DNA from: Chrysophaeum taylorii | Lineage: Eukaryota; Sar; Pelagophyceae; Pelagomonadales; Pelagomonadaceae | NCBI GenBank assembly: GCA_029834535.1 | Contig: JAQMWT010000524.1 | Span: forward strand, 124,001 to 188,000 | Length of the DNA: 64,000 nucleotides | Direction of reading: 5' to 3' | Shown: positions 40,453-49,846 of the stretch, piece by piece | Layout: each line of letters starts with the position of its first letter | Position numbering within the stretch: the first letter of the stretch is position 1 | Position numbers and translations under genes: made by a program | The notes under the pieces: generated by a model | The model's database searches: none | Told to the model about the DNA's origin: nothing | Seen by the model: the letters and a program-made list of their open reading frames with translations, nothing else

Positions 40453-41835
40453 ATGGTGGTGGAATTCTCCTCCTCCAATGATGCTTCGTCGTCGTCGTCG
40501 TCGAGGTCGGAGCGCAGGCCTCGGCACAGTTGGAGCGAGCTGCAGCGCGCCAACACGGCCAGGTACCCGCGGCAGCTCGTGCTGTCCCAGGAGCTGTGCT
40601 TGGAGGCAACGGAGAAAAACCCCGAGCCGACGGAGCTTCCCCCGCCGTTGGGATGCACGATGGGGGCGATGGGGGCGCGAATCCTCGTGTGCGTCCTGGG
40701 CCCCGGGAAGCGGTACCTCGCCGAGCGGCTTTGCTGGTACCTCAAATTCTTCCACGGAATGCGGTGCGAAGTCTTCGACGCGAACGAGGTGTCGCGGGCC
40801 GAGGTCCTCGCATACATCGACGACCCGGACGAAACCGCGGCGACGCAGCTGATGCGGTCGAATCCGGCCGAAGACGACGTGGACCGCCTGAAGATGAACG
40901 TTGACGTCGGGAAGATTGCGGTCGTCGTGGGCGACGGCGTCGCGTGGGGCGGGACGACTCGCGAAGATCGCGAAAGGATGCGCGTCGCCGCCCACGTCAA
41001 GTTGTTGTTCGTCGAGTACGTTGGCGACAAATCGGTCGAAACAATCAACGAGGAGGAGGAGGTGCGGTACGTCAAGATTCATAACTACGGCGAAACCGTA
41101 ATCGTTCGCCGCGTCCGAGACTACCAGCTTTTGCTCGTAGTTAAGTACCTCGCCCACGCGCATCCGCGGAAACGCGTCGTGTACCTCACGCGCCACGGTC
41201 AGAGCGAGTACAACAAGCTCAAAAAAATCGGGGGAAACCCGGGGCTCACCGACCTAGGGACCGCGTACGCTCGATGGCTCGGCGAGAGCTTCGTTCGACG
41301 AGAGGGCATCGACTCGACGCCGTCGAGGCTCTGGACCTCGTCGATGCGGAGGACGATCGAAACGGCGCGGTATCTGCCGCACCCTCTCTTGGAGCTGTCG
41401 TCGGGCCGCTCCTGGCACCAGATGCAGCACCGCGTTTACCGGAACCTCGACGAACTCTTCGCGGGCGATTACGAGGGCATGACCTACGACCAGATCATGG
41501 CGGAAAATCCCGACGAAGGTGGTCTCCGGAAATTCGACAAGCTCGGCTACCGGTATCCGCGCGGGGAATCCTACTTGGATCTCATCGCCAGGATCGATCC
41601 CCTCATCACCGAGCTCGAAAGTTACGAGGAACCCCTCCTCGTGGTCTCCCACCAAGCCACGCTCCGCGTCGTCTATGCCTATCTCACCCGCACCCTGCGC
41701 GCCGACGCCCCAAAAATCGACCTGCCCCTCCACACGGTCATCAAGCTCGAGTGGGACGAGGGGGCCGCCTCGACGCCCGCGGAGACGCGGTACCGTTTTT
41801 CCGCCGCCGAAGACGACGGCCAGCAACACTTTTAG
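40453..41835 (+). CDS. 6-phosphofructo-2-kinase/fructose-2,6-bisphosphatase-like, kinase motif degraded
   Basis: Residues about 240-440 of this 460-residue protein form a histidine-phosphatase domain of FBPase-2 type. Visible are LTRHGQSEYN (His248), KIGGNPGLTDLG, RLWTSSMRRTIETA, NLDELFAGDYEGMTY (Glu334), YPRGESYLDLI and VVSHQATLRVVYAY (His400), so the catalytic triad is intact. Residues about 75-225 correspond to the kinase half. Its P-loop reads GPGKRY, lacking the GKT/S needed for ATP phosphates, and the usual DATNTTRERR segment is altered to VGDGVAWGGTTREDR. The protein is thus predicted to hydrolyse fructose-2,6-bisphosphate only, lowering this glycolytic activator in the cytosol. The Ser-rich N-terminus (1-30) may be disordered. 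Confidence 0.88.
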   Translation: MVVEFSSSNDASSSSSSRSERRPRHSWSELQRANTARYPRQLVLSQELCLEATEKNPEPTELPPPLGCTMGAMGARILVCVLGPGKRYLAERLCWYLKFFHGMRCEVFDANEVSRAEVLAYIDDPDETAATQLMRSNPAEDDVDRLKMNVDVGKIAVVVGDGVAWGGTTREDRERMRVAAHVKLLFVEYVGDKSVETINEEEEVRYVKIHNYGETVIVRRVRDYQLLLVVKYLAHAHPRKRVVYLTRHGQSEYNKLKKIGGNPGLTDLGTAYARWLGESFVRREGIDSTPSRLWTSSMRRTIETARYLPHPLLELSSGRSWHQMQHRVYRNLDELFAGDYEGMTYDQIMAENPDEGGLRKFDKLGYRYPRGESYLDLIARIDPLITELESYEEPLLVVSHQATLRVVYAYLTRTLRADAPKIDLPLHTVIKLEWDEGAASTPAETRYRFSAAEDDGQQHF

Positions 41836-41873
41836 GAAGGAAGGAAGGCCCGGTATGGTTCTTCTACGCGCTT

Positions 41874-42305
41874 CTAGATAGGGGCGTATATGGTTCGGCT
41901 GAGCCCCCGAGGCCCCTCCGTGACCTCTACAACCATGTTGACTTTCGCCAACGCGCCGCCCTTTTCTTCCTCCAACGACGCGATCAGGAGCCCGCAGTTC
42001 GCGAGGTCGCTTGGTTCGATGCCGTCGACGTCGATCTTCTCGACGTGGAATTCGAAGCTGCTCCGCCCTCGAAAATCTTCGGTCTGCGTTCTTCCGAGCT
42101 CCACCACGTGTCGCTTGTCGATGGTGTCGACGAGGAAGCTAATTCCCCAATAACCGCGAACCGGTCGCAGCGCTTCGAACTCGACGCGTAGCCTCAGCGC
42201 AGCCTCCAGAGGACACTCGTTCGGTTCGACGCTCACCTTCAACACCTCGATCCATTCCCCTTTCGACTCCTCTCCCATAACAACGCCTCTTCTTCTCTCT
42301 GACAA
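41874..42305 (-). CDS. small conserved-looking beta-rich protein, unassigned
   Basis: A 143-residue protein with no low complexity and strongly alternating hydrophobic strands (EVLKVSVEPNECPLEAALRL, YWGISFLVDTIDKRHVVELG, FHVEKIDVDGIEPSDLANCG, KVNMVVEVTEG). This looks like a compact beta-sandwich domain protein conserved across protists, but I could not recall a family name with confidence. It is convergent with the PFK-2/FBPase-2 gene, with 38 bp between stop codons. Confidence 0.7.
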   Translation of the reverse strand: MSERRRGVVMGEESKGEWIEVLKVSVEPNECPLEAALRLRVEFEALRPVRGYWGISFLVDTIDKRHVVELGRTQTEDFRGRSSFEFHVEKIDVDGIEPSDLANCGLLIASLEEEKGGALAKVNMVVEVTEGPRGLSRTIYAPI

Positions 42306-42374
42306 AACCTTTCTCTTACCCTATTCTTCGGATGATGCGGGAAGGACGGACGGACGGACGGACGGACGGACGAC
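42306..42374. repeat. (GGAC)n microsatellite
   Basis: A tetranucleotide run at about 42345-42371 separates the 143-residue gene from the Rep-like remnant. Confidence 0.85.
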
Positions 42375-43696
42375 CTAGGTGGTTGCAGCAATAGTAGGCA
42401 CGTCGTCCTTGTCGTAAAGCGGCCCGGCGGCCGCCACAATCTCGTAGCGGAGACGCAGGCTCAGTTGCAGCATGTAGTAATGCGGGTCGGTGGTGATGGG
42501 GAAGATGGGCGAGTGAGACGTGAGCTTGTTGTCGATGAGCATCGTGATGGGCGGGACATTGGTCGTGAAAATCATTGGAAGGTTGGCTTCGAGATAAGCG
42601 TCTCTGTAACGTGCGGGGAGGCTTCTCTTCTCGTCCATGCACAATAAAGCCTTGGCCCGGGTCAACGGCCACTTGCTAAAATCCACGTTCTCGAAGACGA
42701 GGTGAGTAGTCCGGGCGTTGACGAGCTTCAGGTCCTCGGTGTTTTGGACGAGGAGAGGGTACTTGCCGTGCGCTCGAGCGAACATACTCTTGCCGGTTCC
42801 CGTATCTCCCCAGAGTACAATCGGCTTGGACAGATCGAGCGGGGGCCTGTTGAACGTATTCAGCGGGAACTTGCCGGGCGTGTGTTGGTAGAATTTTCGC
42901 TCGAGGGTTTTGCGGATACGTTCGCCCTCGATGAAGTAGACTTGAGGCGCCGTCTCGATCAGCAACCGCATCGCCTCGTCAACGCTCGTCGCGGTCGCGA
43001 GTGATCTCGCCCAGCCGTTGCCCGGCGCGCGACTCGCGGAGGGGTGCGTGCTCGAAACAACCGTCTTCAGCTTCTGCAGGGGCTTCGTGTCGTGCTTCTG
43101 CGCATACCTGCAGAGCCATGTCTCACACAAAAAAAAAACTGCGCGACAAACCGTATAGCCTCAAACCGGCAGATGCGACTGGACCCGACGGACGCGACTT
43201 CGGGATGCAGGACGCGACCATCATTGCCCATCATGTCGAACCCGGTGAAGGAGCGCTGGTCGCCAATTGTTATCTTCACGGACGAGTGGAACATGCCATA
43301 TATTTGATACTTCTTTTCGCCGTCCGACGCGTTCTCTTGCTTAGAGCGGCAGATCGAGTACTCGTGGAGCTCGCCGTTGTGACTGGACACGTACGCGTCG
43401 ACTGTCTTGTGTGCACGCTTGCGGTTCGCCTCGCGCTTCGTCAGACCTGACCAAGTCACAACCACTTTCTTACACGCAATGCGATGACTCCTTTTCCCCG
43501 CCTGCTGCCTCCGCTGCGTCTTCGGGTTGGTCATCGCCGCACGCTGCGCACCCTGCGAGGCCGCCGTCGTCCTCGGCTCAAGGCACGTCCTCGTGTGGAT
43601 GCTGTTGGACATGTCAAACCGTTTGTCACAGTTGGTCGGTCGTTCTCCTCCGGAAGGAATATACCGTGCACGTTGACAGTTGTTGTGTATCGACAC
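42375..43696 (-). pseudogene. endogenous CRESS-DNA-virus-type replication protein (Rep), frameshifted
   Basis: Two minus-strand frames form one Rep. Frame 43696-43067 carries the N-terminal endonuclease region: a strand KKVVVTWSGL (motif I-like), YQIYGMFHSSVKI at the motif II position, and FTGFDMMGNDGRVLHPEV. Frame 43130-42375 starts with CRYAQKHD, matching the YxxK catalytic motif III, and continues into a superfamily 3 helicase: Walker A GDTGTGKS (residues 108-115), a Walker B-like LVFENVDF (144-151) and motif C IFTTN (187-191). The switch between frames coincides with a run of ten A at 43129-43138. Rep nicks circular ssDNA and starts rolling-circle replication. Here it lies among host genes without a capsid gene nearby, so it is most simply an integrated viral or plasmid remnant. 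The motif II histidines are not canonical. Confidence 0.78.
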
Positions 43697-44539
43697 AATT
43701 ACTAGAATTTTTTGTCATCCTCCTTGTATAAGAAGGAAATATTGATGTGCAAGTACGAGGATGATACACTAAAACTTTATATTTTTTTTCTTGAATCCGC
43801 ACATAGTTTGAAGGTATAAATAAATAACTAACTGCCAAACAGCGTTTGAACTCGTCGCGACGTACATAAACCGCCGCCGCCGGCGCCGGCAGGCTGCTAA
43901 TAACTATTCCGAAAGCTCGTAGAGCAAGCTGTGGCATACCCCCCAAAAACCGAGGCGACTCTCGACGGGGGGGGGAGCAAGCAACCAACACATCCTGAGC
44001 ACCCAGCGAGTCAAGCGTAATCAGAGACCTTCGTAACCAAGCGCATTTTGCAGACGCACGACTGCGATGTAAAGGTGTTGGCGGCGGACCTCGTCATTTT
44101 TTCAGCCCGGGGGATTTCAGCAAATCCACGTGCTGCTCGGCTCAAGAACACGCGGCGCAGCGTCGTGGTCGCGTTGCTCGCCAAACCCGGCGTAGTCAAG
44201 TCAAGTCAAGTCAAGTCAAGGCACGTCGTCGAGCTTGTCAAGGCCGACGCCCCATGGACCGGGGCGTCCAGAGCGAGGTGGCCAGCGCACATGACATACC
44301 ATGCACCGTCACGTTCGATCTCCCAGGTGGAAGGAAGAAGCCATTCTTACTAGAGAGCACGCGACGCTCGATGGACCCCCTCTCCGCGAGTCGAGAAGAA
44401 AGCACTATGGCGGGCGCCCAACCTCCAGGGTGACATTTTTTGTTTAGTGTCATAATAACCGCAGAACACAAGGAGAGCGAGAGGGGCATTCACCACCACC
44501 ACCACCACCACCACCACAACAACAACAAAAAGAACGTGA
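43697..44539. other. no recognisable gene
   Basis: Contains a (TCAAG)n run at 44197-44221 and a (CCA)n/(CAA)n run at 44491-44527 immediately downstream of the next minus-strand gene. Short frames only. Confidence 0.55.
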
Positions 44540-45529
44540 TTAGGTGAGGTCGGGGAAATTGTCCTCGGGCGTGGTTCGGATTTCGGAACGAAAGTCGGGG
44601 TCGGGGGCGTCGAGAAGCTCGATGACGAGGTCCGAAAGGCAGAGCTCCGGGGCGTCGTCCCGCTCGAGGTCGTCCCCCTCTTCGAGCCAGTTAAAAAGGT
44701 AGATGAAGTTGAAACCCCGGTAGTTTTCCGGGAGCCTGAGGCTGAAAGGATCGCTGACGCCGTCGGTGACGCCGTCGCCTTGGACTTTGATCTTGAGCCA
44801 GAGCGTGTCGGAGACGTCGGCCGACGGGCTTCCGCTCGAGTCCAATTCCCAATCGAGAAGCATTTCGACGAGTCGCCAGGTGTTGGGGGGCGGCTGGTCG
44901 AAAACGAAGACGCGGTGGTCTTGGGGGACCCAGAGCTGCGCCCGGTCCCCTTCCCGGAGGGGTAGCAAGAAGGAAAAGACGGAGGGGTCGCCAACCCGGA
45001 ACCACCGGCTCGGCTGCGAGAGCTCCCGTGCCAAGAAGACGTTCGCAAAGCCGCGCCTCGTGCCCGGGCGCGTCGCGTTATACCGGAACGAAACGCGCCG
45101 CGGACGACAGTCGCGCGGGAGGTCGAAACGCAATCCGGTGAAATTCATTTCGCCACCGCCAGAGAGGCAGAGAGCGCCGTCGACGGTGCAGAGCCGTTCG
45201 TACTTGACGCCGTTGGTCGGGCAGGGCGTCCAGCCCTCGAATCCCGCTTCGAAGCTCTCCCAGACCACCGCCGCCTCCATGCGCCGGAGGACATCGAGGA
45301 GTAGTTTGGGGACATCGCGCGTCGCGTGCGCACTTCCGACGCGACGCTCGAGAGCGAATTCGAAGGCGTGTTCCTCGACCGTGCGTCGCGAAGACCACGA
45401 CACGAGGCTCGCGACGAACAGCGACTCGCCGTCCAGGAATCCCAGACACCGCGGAAAGGGGAGGTCGTACACCACATCCATCATCATCGCTTCAACAAAA
45501 ACTGCAACTTTTCGAATGGTAACTACCAA
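44540..45529 (-). CDS. protein with F-box-like N-terminus and beta-sandwich domain
   Basis: The 329-residue protein begins with a helical segment (DLPFPRCLGFLDGESLFVAS, residues about 20-40) that resembles an F-box. A longer beta-rich domain (about 88-315) follows, with a jelly-roll/lectin-like character: WESFEAGFEGWTPCPTNG, GGEMNFTGLRFDLP, VSFRYNATRPG, RGFNFIYLFNWLEEG. Such F-box plus lectin-like proteins act as substrate receptors of SCF ubiquitin ligases, but the F-box call is weak. An internal Met at residues 15-17 is an equally good start. Confidence 0.6.
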   Translation of the reverse strand: MVVTIRKVAVFVEAMMMDVVYDLPFPRCLGFLDGESLFVASLVSWSSRRTVEEHAFEFALERRVGSAHATRDVPKLLLDVLRRMEAAVVWESFEAGFEGWTPCPTNGVKYERLCTVDGALCLSGGGEMNFTGLRFDLPRDCRPRRVSFRYNATRPGTRRGFANVFLARELSQPSRWFRVGDPSVFSFLLPLREGDRAQLWVPQDHRVFVFDQPPPNTWRLVEMLLDWELDSSGSPSADVSDTLWLKIKVQGDGVTDGVSDPFSLRLPENYRGFNFIYLFNWLEEGDDLERDDAPELCLSDLVIELLDAPDPDFRSEIRTTPEDNFPDLT

Positions 45530-45601
45530 CTGAAACCCGAAAGAAACCCTCTGTGGACGTAAAAAAGTGCCTCGTCTTTGGCGTCCGCACCCACGCGGAG
45601 C

Positions 45602-48070
45602 AGTACCCCGACCAGGTCATCCATCATCTAGCTGGACAAACGCAACGCCTTCAACGAGCTCAAGCGCCGGACCGTCGTGGACAAACTCGCAAACCACGCC
45701 AACGCTAAGCTGCGTGCCTTTGGCCACTTTATGTTCAAGCAATTACATCCGGCATCCTGGGTGGCCCTCCATGGCCCCACCGGCCTCGATCGCGCCCCCT
45801 TCGACTCTCAAGAAGGCGGCCCCAGCAAGGCGACCCCACCTATCCACCGGCGTACTTTCTGGCAACGCATGACGCCGCACGGGCCCGTGACACCCGCTTA
45901 CGTTCGCGTGCCGGCTACGCGCACGATTTGGCACGGACGACGGCGTCATCTCTGGTTCCCCTCGTGAGGTTGTCGACGCCTTTCTGCAGTACGCCCGCGA
46001 CATCCGTGCTAGCGGCGAGGAGCGAGGAGCTCCGCCTCGACAAGTGCGTGGCGTTCTGTCCGGCACTTGGCATGGGTCTTCTCGATCACCCCGATGTTCA
46101 CGACCACGTCCAAGTTGCGCCTGACGGCACGCGTACTCTTGCTGGTAATAATCCCCGTTGTTGTCGCCGACAGCCTCGTAATCTACGGTGTGCCCATCGG
46201 CTCCCCCGGACACGCCGGAGATGCCTATGTCGAAGCTACCTTGCAACGCGAGGTTGACGCTCAGGCGAGCTCCGTGAGCACCATTCGCACCAAGCTCCAG
46301 AACGTCTCCCTCCACTGCATGTACTCGTTGGGCCGCTACTGCATCGCCCCGCGCATGGACTACCTCGCGCAACATTGCTACCCCGCCAATGCCTTGAGCG
46401 CGCTCCGCCGCTTCGACGTTGCCGTCCTCAGCTTCGTCGTCACAGCACTTGGCGCAGAGCCGCGTCAGGTTTTTGACTCCACCGACATCGTCCTCCAACG
46501 CCTCCGTCTTCCTGCTCGACGTGGGGGTGGAGGCATTCGCTCCTGCGCCGATCTCAGCCCCGCCGCCTTTGTTGGCACGGCGGCCCAGGCCCTCCCACAC
46601 CTCGTCGACCTTCGCGATCCTACGGGTGCCGTGGAGGTCCCTGGCTACCTCCCCCGCCTCGCCTCGGTCCTGGGTGCCACTTCTTTTCGCACAGGTAACG
46701 AGTTTCGCCGTTGGCACCGCGTCCTCGCATCCGGTTGCCGCCTGGGGCGAGCACTCGAGACTGCGTGGGACGGACTTCGGGGTGATCTCCGTACCACGCT
46801 GGCTTCCCACGGCGGCGCTGGTTCCGGCGACCCCGCCAACGTTCATCTCGTCGACGGTCCTCTCTCCCACGAATTCGTCTCCATGGGCGTCCTCGTCGAC
46901 CCCACCATCTCGACGGACACCCGTGCTCATACCCCACCTCCAGCGTGCTCTAACCTCCCAGCGCGAGACAGCTCGGGCCACTGCACTCCAGCGCCTTGCG
47001 GCCACCCTTCACATCATCCCGATGCACTTCGAGTAGCGGCGTCCTCGTGGGATCGCTTCTCGACCGCGTTCATCAGCTCGTGGCCCAGCTCCGCCCTTCA
47101 AATCCCCAACCGCTGGGCTGAGATGTGTGCCCAGTACTTTGGCTACCCCTCTCCAGCTTGTTCGGGCCTCGTGGGCACTCGCATTCTGGGCACTGACGTC
47201 GTTCTCGACGCTCACGGCAAGGTGCTCCTCACGCAGGCCAACCTTGTCAACCGCCGAGGAGCGCGGACCACCTGGCATGACGGCCAGCTCGAGGGCGTCC
47301 TCTGCAGCGTCAAAGAGGCCGGCATCCCAGCCCTGCCCGAGGTTTTCGGCATCTTTGCTTTGACGTCGTCGCCCCTACCATTCGCACGCGCCTCTACGGC
47401 CGGTACCCGAGGCAATCTCGCCCGTCGCCGCGTCGTCCCAGACATCCTCACCACGCTCGACAACAAGGAGCAACTCTACGACATAAAAAAAAGCCTCGCT
47501 TGGGGTTCGTTATACTCACGCCCTCCATCCCTCCCACCCGTCGCCTGTCGATCGGCGCGCAGCGCAAGTCCACTCCGAATACCTCGCTCGCGCGCGCGGC
47601 ATCGACGCCATCATCCCCCAGCCGGGTACAGCACCACCGCCTGGCTTCTTGGGCCCTGTCGAACAGCGGCTACCTAGCTACGGCACCGTCGCCGGCCTCG
47701 TCTTTGGTGCCTTCGGTGAGGCCAGCGCGGCGTGCCACGCTCTCGCCCAAACCTGCGCAGAGCGCATCATCGCTGCGCGAACCTGGGTGGCAAGCGGCGG
47801 CGCCAACTTCACAGAGGCAAAGGCGGCCCAAACTCGCCGCATCTACCGTGAGTGGGGGATCGCCAACGCATTAGGCCGGGCTCGCTGTGCCCTCACCGCC
47901 CTCGCCCATGTCGCCGCCTCGGGGAACCCCACCCAGGCCGCCCGATCCCAGCAGGACGTCATCCTTCGTCGCACATACGTCCGGCGGCAGCATGCGTACG
48001 ACCTACCAAGGCGGGGCCCTTGGTCCTCTCTTCGCCTGCCCCACGACTCGGCGATGACCCCGACTAGGTC
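45602..48070 (+). pseudogene. decayed non-LTR retrotransposon (reverse transcriptase and C-terminal nuclease-like domain)
   Basis: Plus-strand coding in changing phases matches a non-LTR reverse transcriptase. LDKRNAFNELKRRTVVDKL (45632-45690) is the first catalytic block. QQGDP (45823-45837) is displaced by a 2-base C-run insertion from FDSQEGG. A TDDGVISGSP block (45933 onward) stands in for the catalytic xxDD. After more shifts, LRLDKCVAF and the thumb region follow, including RLPARRGGGGI (about 46.5 kb). A downstream segment, HDGQLEGVLCSVKEAGI then RRRVVPDIL and QLYDIKK (47.28-47.49 kb), has the pattern of a PD-(D/E)xK restriction-like nuclease, as in some site-specific LINEs. The tail (47.65-47.95 kb) reads FTEAKAAQTRRIYREWGI. 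The 5' half is missing. Long minus-strand frames here are shadows. Confidence 0.7.
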
Positions 48071-48235
48071 CCGCGTACTTATCTCCGCCCGTCAGGCACA
48101 TCCCTCCTACCCCACAAACCCACCCACACACAACCCCCCTCTTAGCAGTCGACATTCAAACACACGAGGAGCAACAAGACTTGCCCAACCAATTCATCGC
48201 ATCAATGCGGTACGACGACGACGACGACGACTCGC
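48071..48235. other. short intergenic region
   Basis: Separates the LINE remnant from the sulfotransferase 3' end. (CGA)n-like trinucleotides begin at about 48217 and continue into the poly-Asp coding tail of the next gene. Confidence 0.5.
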
Positions 48236-49828
48236 TCACACAATATTGTTGTCGTCGTCGTCGTCGTCGTCGTCGTCGACTTTGGGGTGGTGATCGGCAT
48301 CGTTCGCCATGAGGCGGGCGAGGCGGTTCGCGTAGGGTTGCCAGGAGTTTGGGGGTCGGAAGCCCGGGGTGCGGACGGCGAGGGCCGCCGGGGTGTCCAA
48401 GGGTACTTCGGCTTTGTGGGGCTCGAGGCAGGATGGGTCCCAGTCGAGTTCGAGCCAGGCGAGGAGTCGTCGGAGCGTGGGTTCGGGATGCGAGAGGAAG
48501 TCGTCGAAGTTGAGGGTCGTGATGGTCGCTCGAGGGAAGACGCGGCGCCAGTGGTCGGAAAGAAGGTTGATCGCGGCGAGGCGGTCGGACAGAGCGCGCG
48601 GGTCGTAGGCCCAGTCGAAGCCCGACGACGATGATGAAAAGTGCGTTTTGAAGCAGGAAAAGGCGAGGGGCTCGAAGGCACGGTCGAGCAGGACGATCCT
48701 CAGCTTGCCGCCCAAAAGCTCGGCCAACACCCCGAGCCACCAGATGTTGACGAGGTTCGCGTCTATCGCGAATCGGCGACCCGGAGGCATATCGTCGAGG
48801 TAGGCTTTTAGAAGGGTTTTGTTTCGAGCTGCCGCGGTAGGTCCGAGGTCCGCGATCGCGTCGTTGAGGAGCGTTCGAACGTGGCCGTCGGTCGATACGT
48901 CGGGATGGCGAGAGAGCGCCGCGTGGAGGAGCGTTCTCCCGGCTCTCGGGGGTCCGACCAGGAAGACGATTCCCCGGTCGCAGGGCTCGGCGGGCGGGGA
49001 CGGAAACATCTCGACGATCGCGCGCGCTACGACGGTTGCCGGGGGTTCTTTGCGGCGCTCGACGCGCTCGTTGGCCTCGACGATCGCCCGCCACGCGGCG
49101 TCTTCGTCTTTTTTCCGTTTCGCTTCGAACGTCGCGAACAACCTGTCCTCCGGAACATTTTCCTCCCCCATCGCAGCGAGCAAAAGCCAGGAGGGCTCGT
49201 GCGTGTTGTCGAGGCCTACGGCCTCTCTCGCGGCCGAAAGAGCGCTGTCTAAAAACCCGAGCGACGTCGCTGTTCTCGACGCGTAGTGCCTCGCCTCCAA
49301 GGACTCGTTATTCTCGCGCCGCGCGGCTTCGAACGCTTCCCAGGCCTCTAGAACGCGCCGCTTCCGCACGAGCGCGGTCCCCATATTCACGAGAACAGCT
49401 GCTCGCTCTTCGCTGTCCAACGACGAGACAAAAAATCCCTCGCGGGCCGCGTCCAAGGCCTCGTCGACGCGGTCCAAGCGACTCAGGGCGCTCGCGAGAT
49501 TCGCATGCGCTGCGGCGAGCTGGGGTGCCAGCCTCAGCGCTTCGCGGTACGAGCTTACGGCTTCCTCGAATTTTCCGGCGCCATAGGCGGCGTCGCCCAT
49601 CGCCATCAGCGTCGCCCACTGCGCCCCCGCCACCTCTGGTCGTCGTCTTCTAGGAGGAGCCTTCTCCTCCTCCTTGGGCTTGGGCCGCCGCCATACACCA
49701 AGCGTTGCTGCTGCTGCTGCTACGATGGCGACGACGAGGGGCGTCCGCCAGTACCGGAGGAGGAGGAGGTTCCGATGATGATGGTGTCGCCTGCTCTTCG
49801 GCGGCGGCCGTCTCGGCTTCTTCGCCAT
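48236..49828 (-). CDS. type II membrane TPR-sulfotransferase
   Basis: Starting at the Met at 49828 (MAKKPRRPPPKSRRHHHHRN) the protein has 530 residues: a short basic cytosolic tail, one transmembrane anchor (about 29-46) and three to four tetratricopeptide repeats (about 70-200, e.g. GKFEEAVSSYREALRLAPQL). A sulfotransferase domain follows, opening with FLVGPPRAGRTLLHAALSRH, the 5'-phosphosulfate-binding loop for PAPS. It ends in a poly-Asp tail from trinucleotide repeats. The arrangement matches Golgi enzymes that transfer sulfate to proteins or glycans, with TPRs probably binding the acceptor. An upstream open extension exists, but it overlaps the divergent phosducin-like gene, so the 49828 Met is preferred. 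It lies 18 bp from that gene's ATG. Confidence 0.85.
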   Translation of the reverse strand: MAKKPRRPPPKSRRHHHHRNLLLLRYWRTPLVVAIVAAAAATLGVWRRPKPKEEEKAPPRRRRPEVAGAQWATLMAMGDAAYGAGKFEEAVSSYREALRLAPQLAAAHANLASALSRLDRVDEALDAAREGFFVSSLDSEERAAVLVNMGTALVRKRRVLEAWEAFEAARRENNESLEARHYASRTATSLGFLDSALSAAREAVGLDNTHEPSWLLLAAMGEENVPEDRLFATFEAKRKKDEDAAWRAIVEANERVERRKEPPATVVARAIVEMFPSPPAEPCDRGIVFLVGPPRAGRTLLHAALSRHPDVSTDGHVRTLLNDAIADLGPTAAARNKTLLKAYLDDMPPGRRFAIDANLVNIWWLGVLAELLGGKLRIVLLDRAFEPLAFSCFKTHFSSSSSGFDWAYDPRALSDRLAAINLLSDHWRRVFPRATITTLNFDDFLSHPEPTLRRLLAWLELDWDPSCLEPHKAEVPLDTPAALAVRTPGFRPPNSWQPYANRLARLMANDADHHPKVDDDDDDDDDNNIV

Positions 49829-49846
49829 GAGGGTAAGAGGATTATT
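49829..49846. promoter_or_regulatory. 18-bp interval between divergent start codons
   Basis: Only 18 bp separate the ATG codons of the sulfotransferase (minus) and the phosducin-like gene (plus). If both starts are right, the two transcripts' 5' ends must overlap and each promoter must lie inside the other gene's coding sequence. Confidence 0.5.

Noticed and set aside
45743-47005. 420-codon minus-strand open frame
   Set aside because: Antisense of the LINE reverse transcriptase remnant, whose motifs are on the plus strand.
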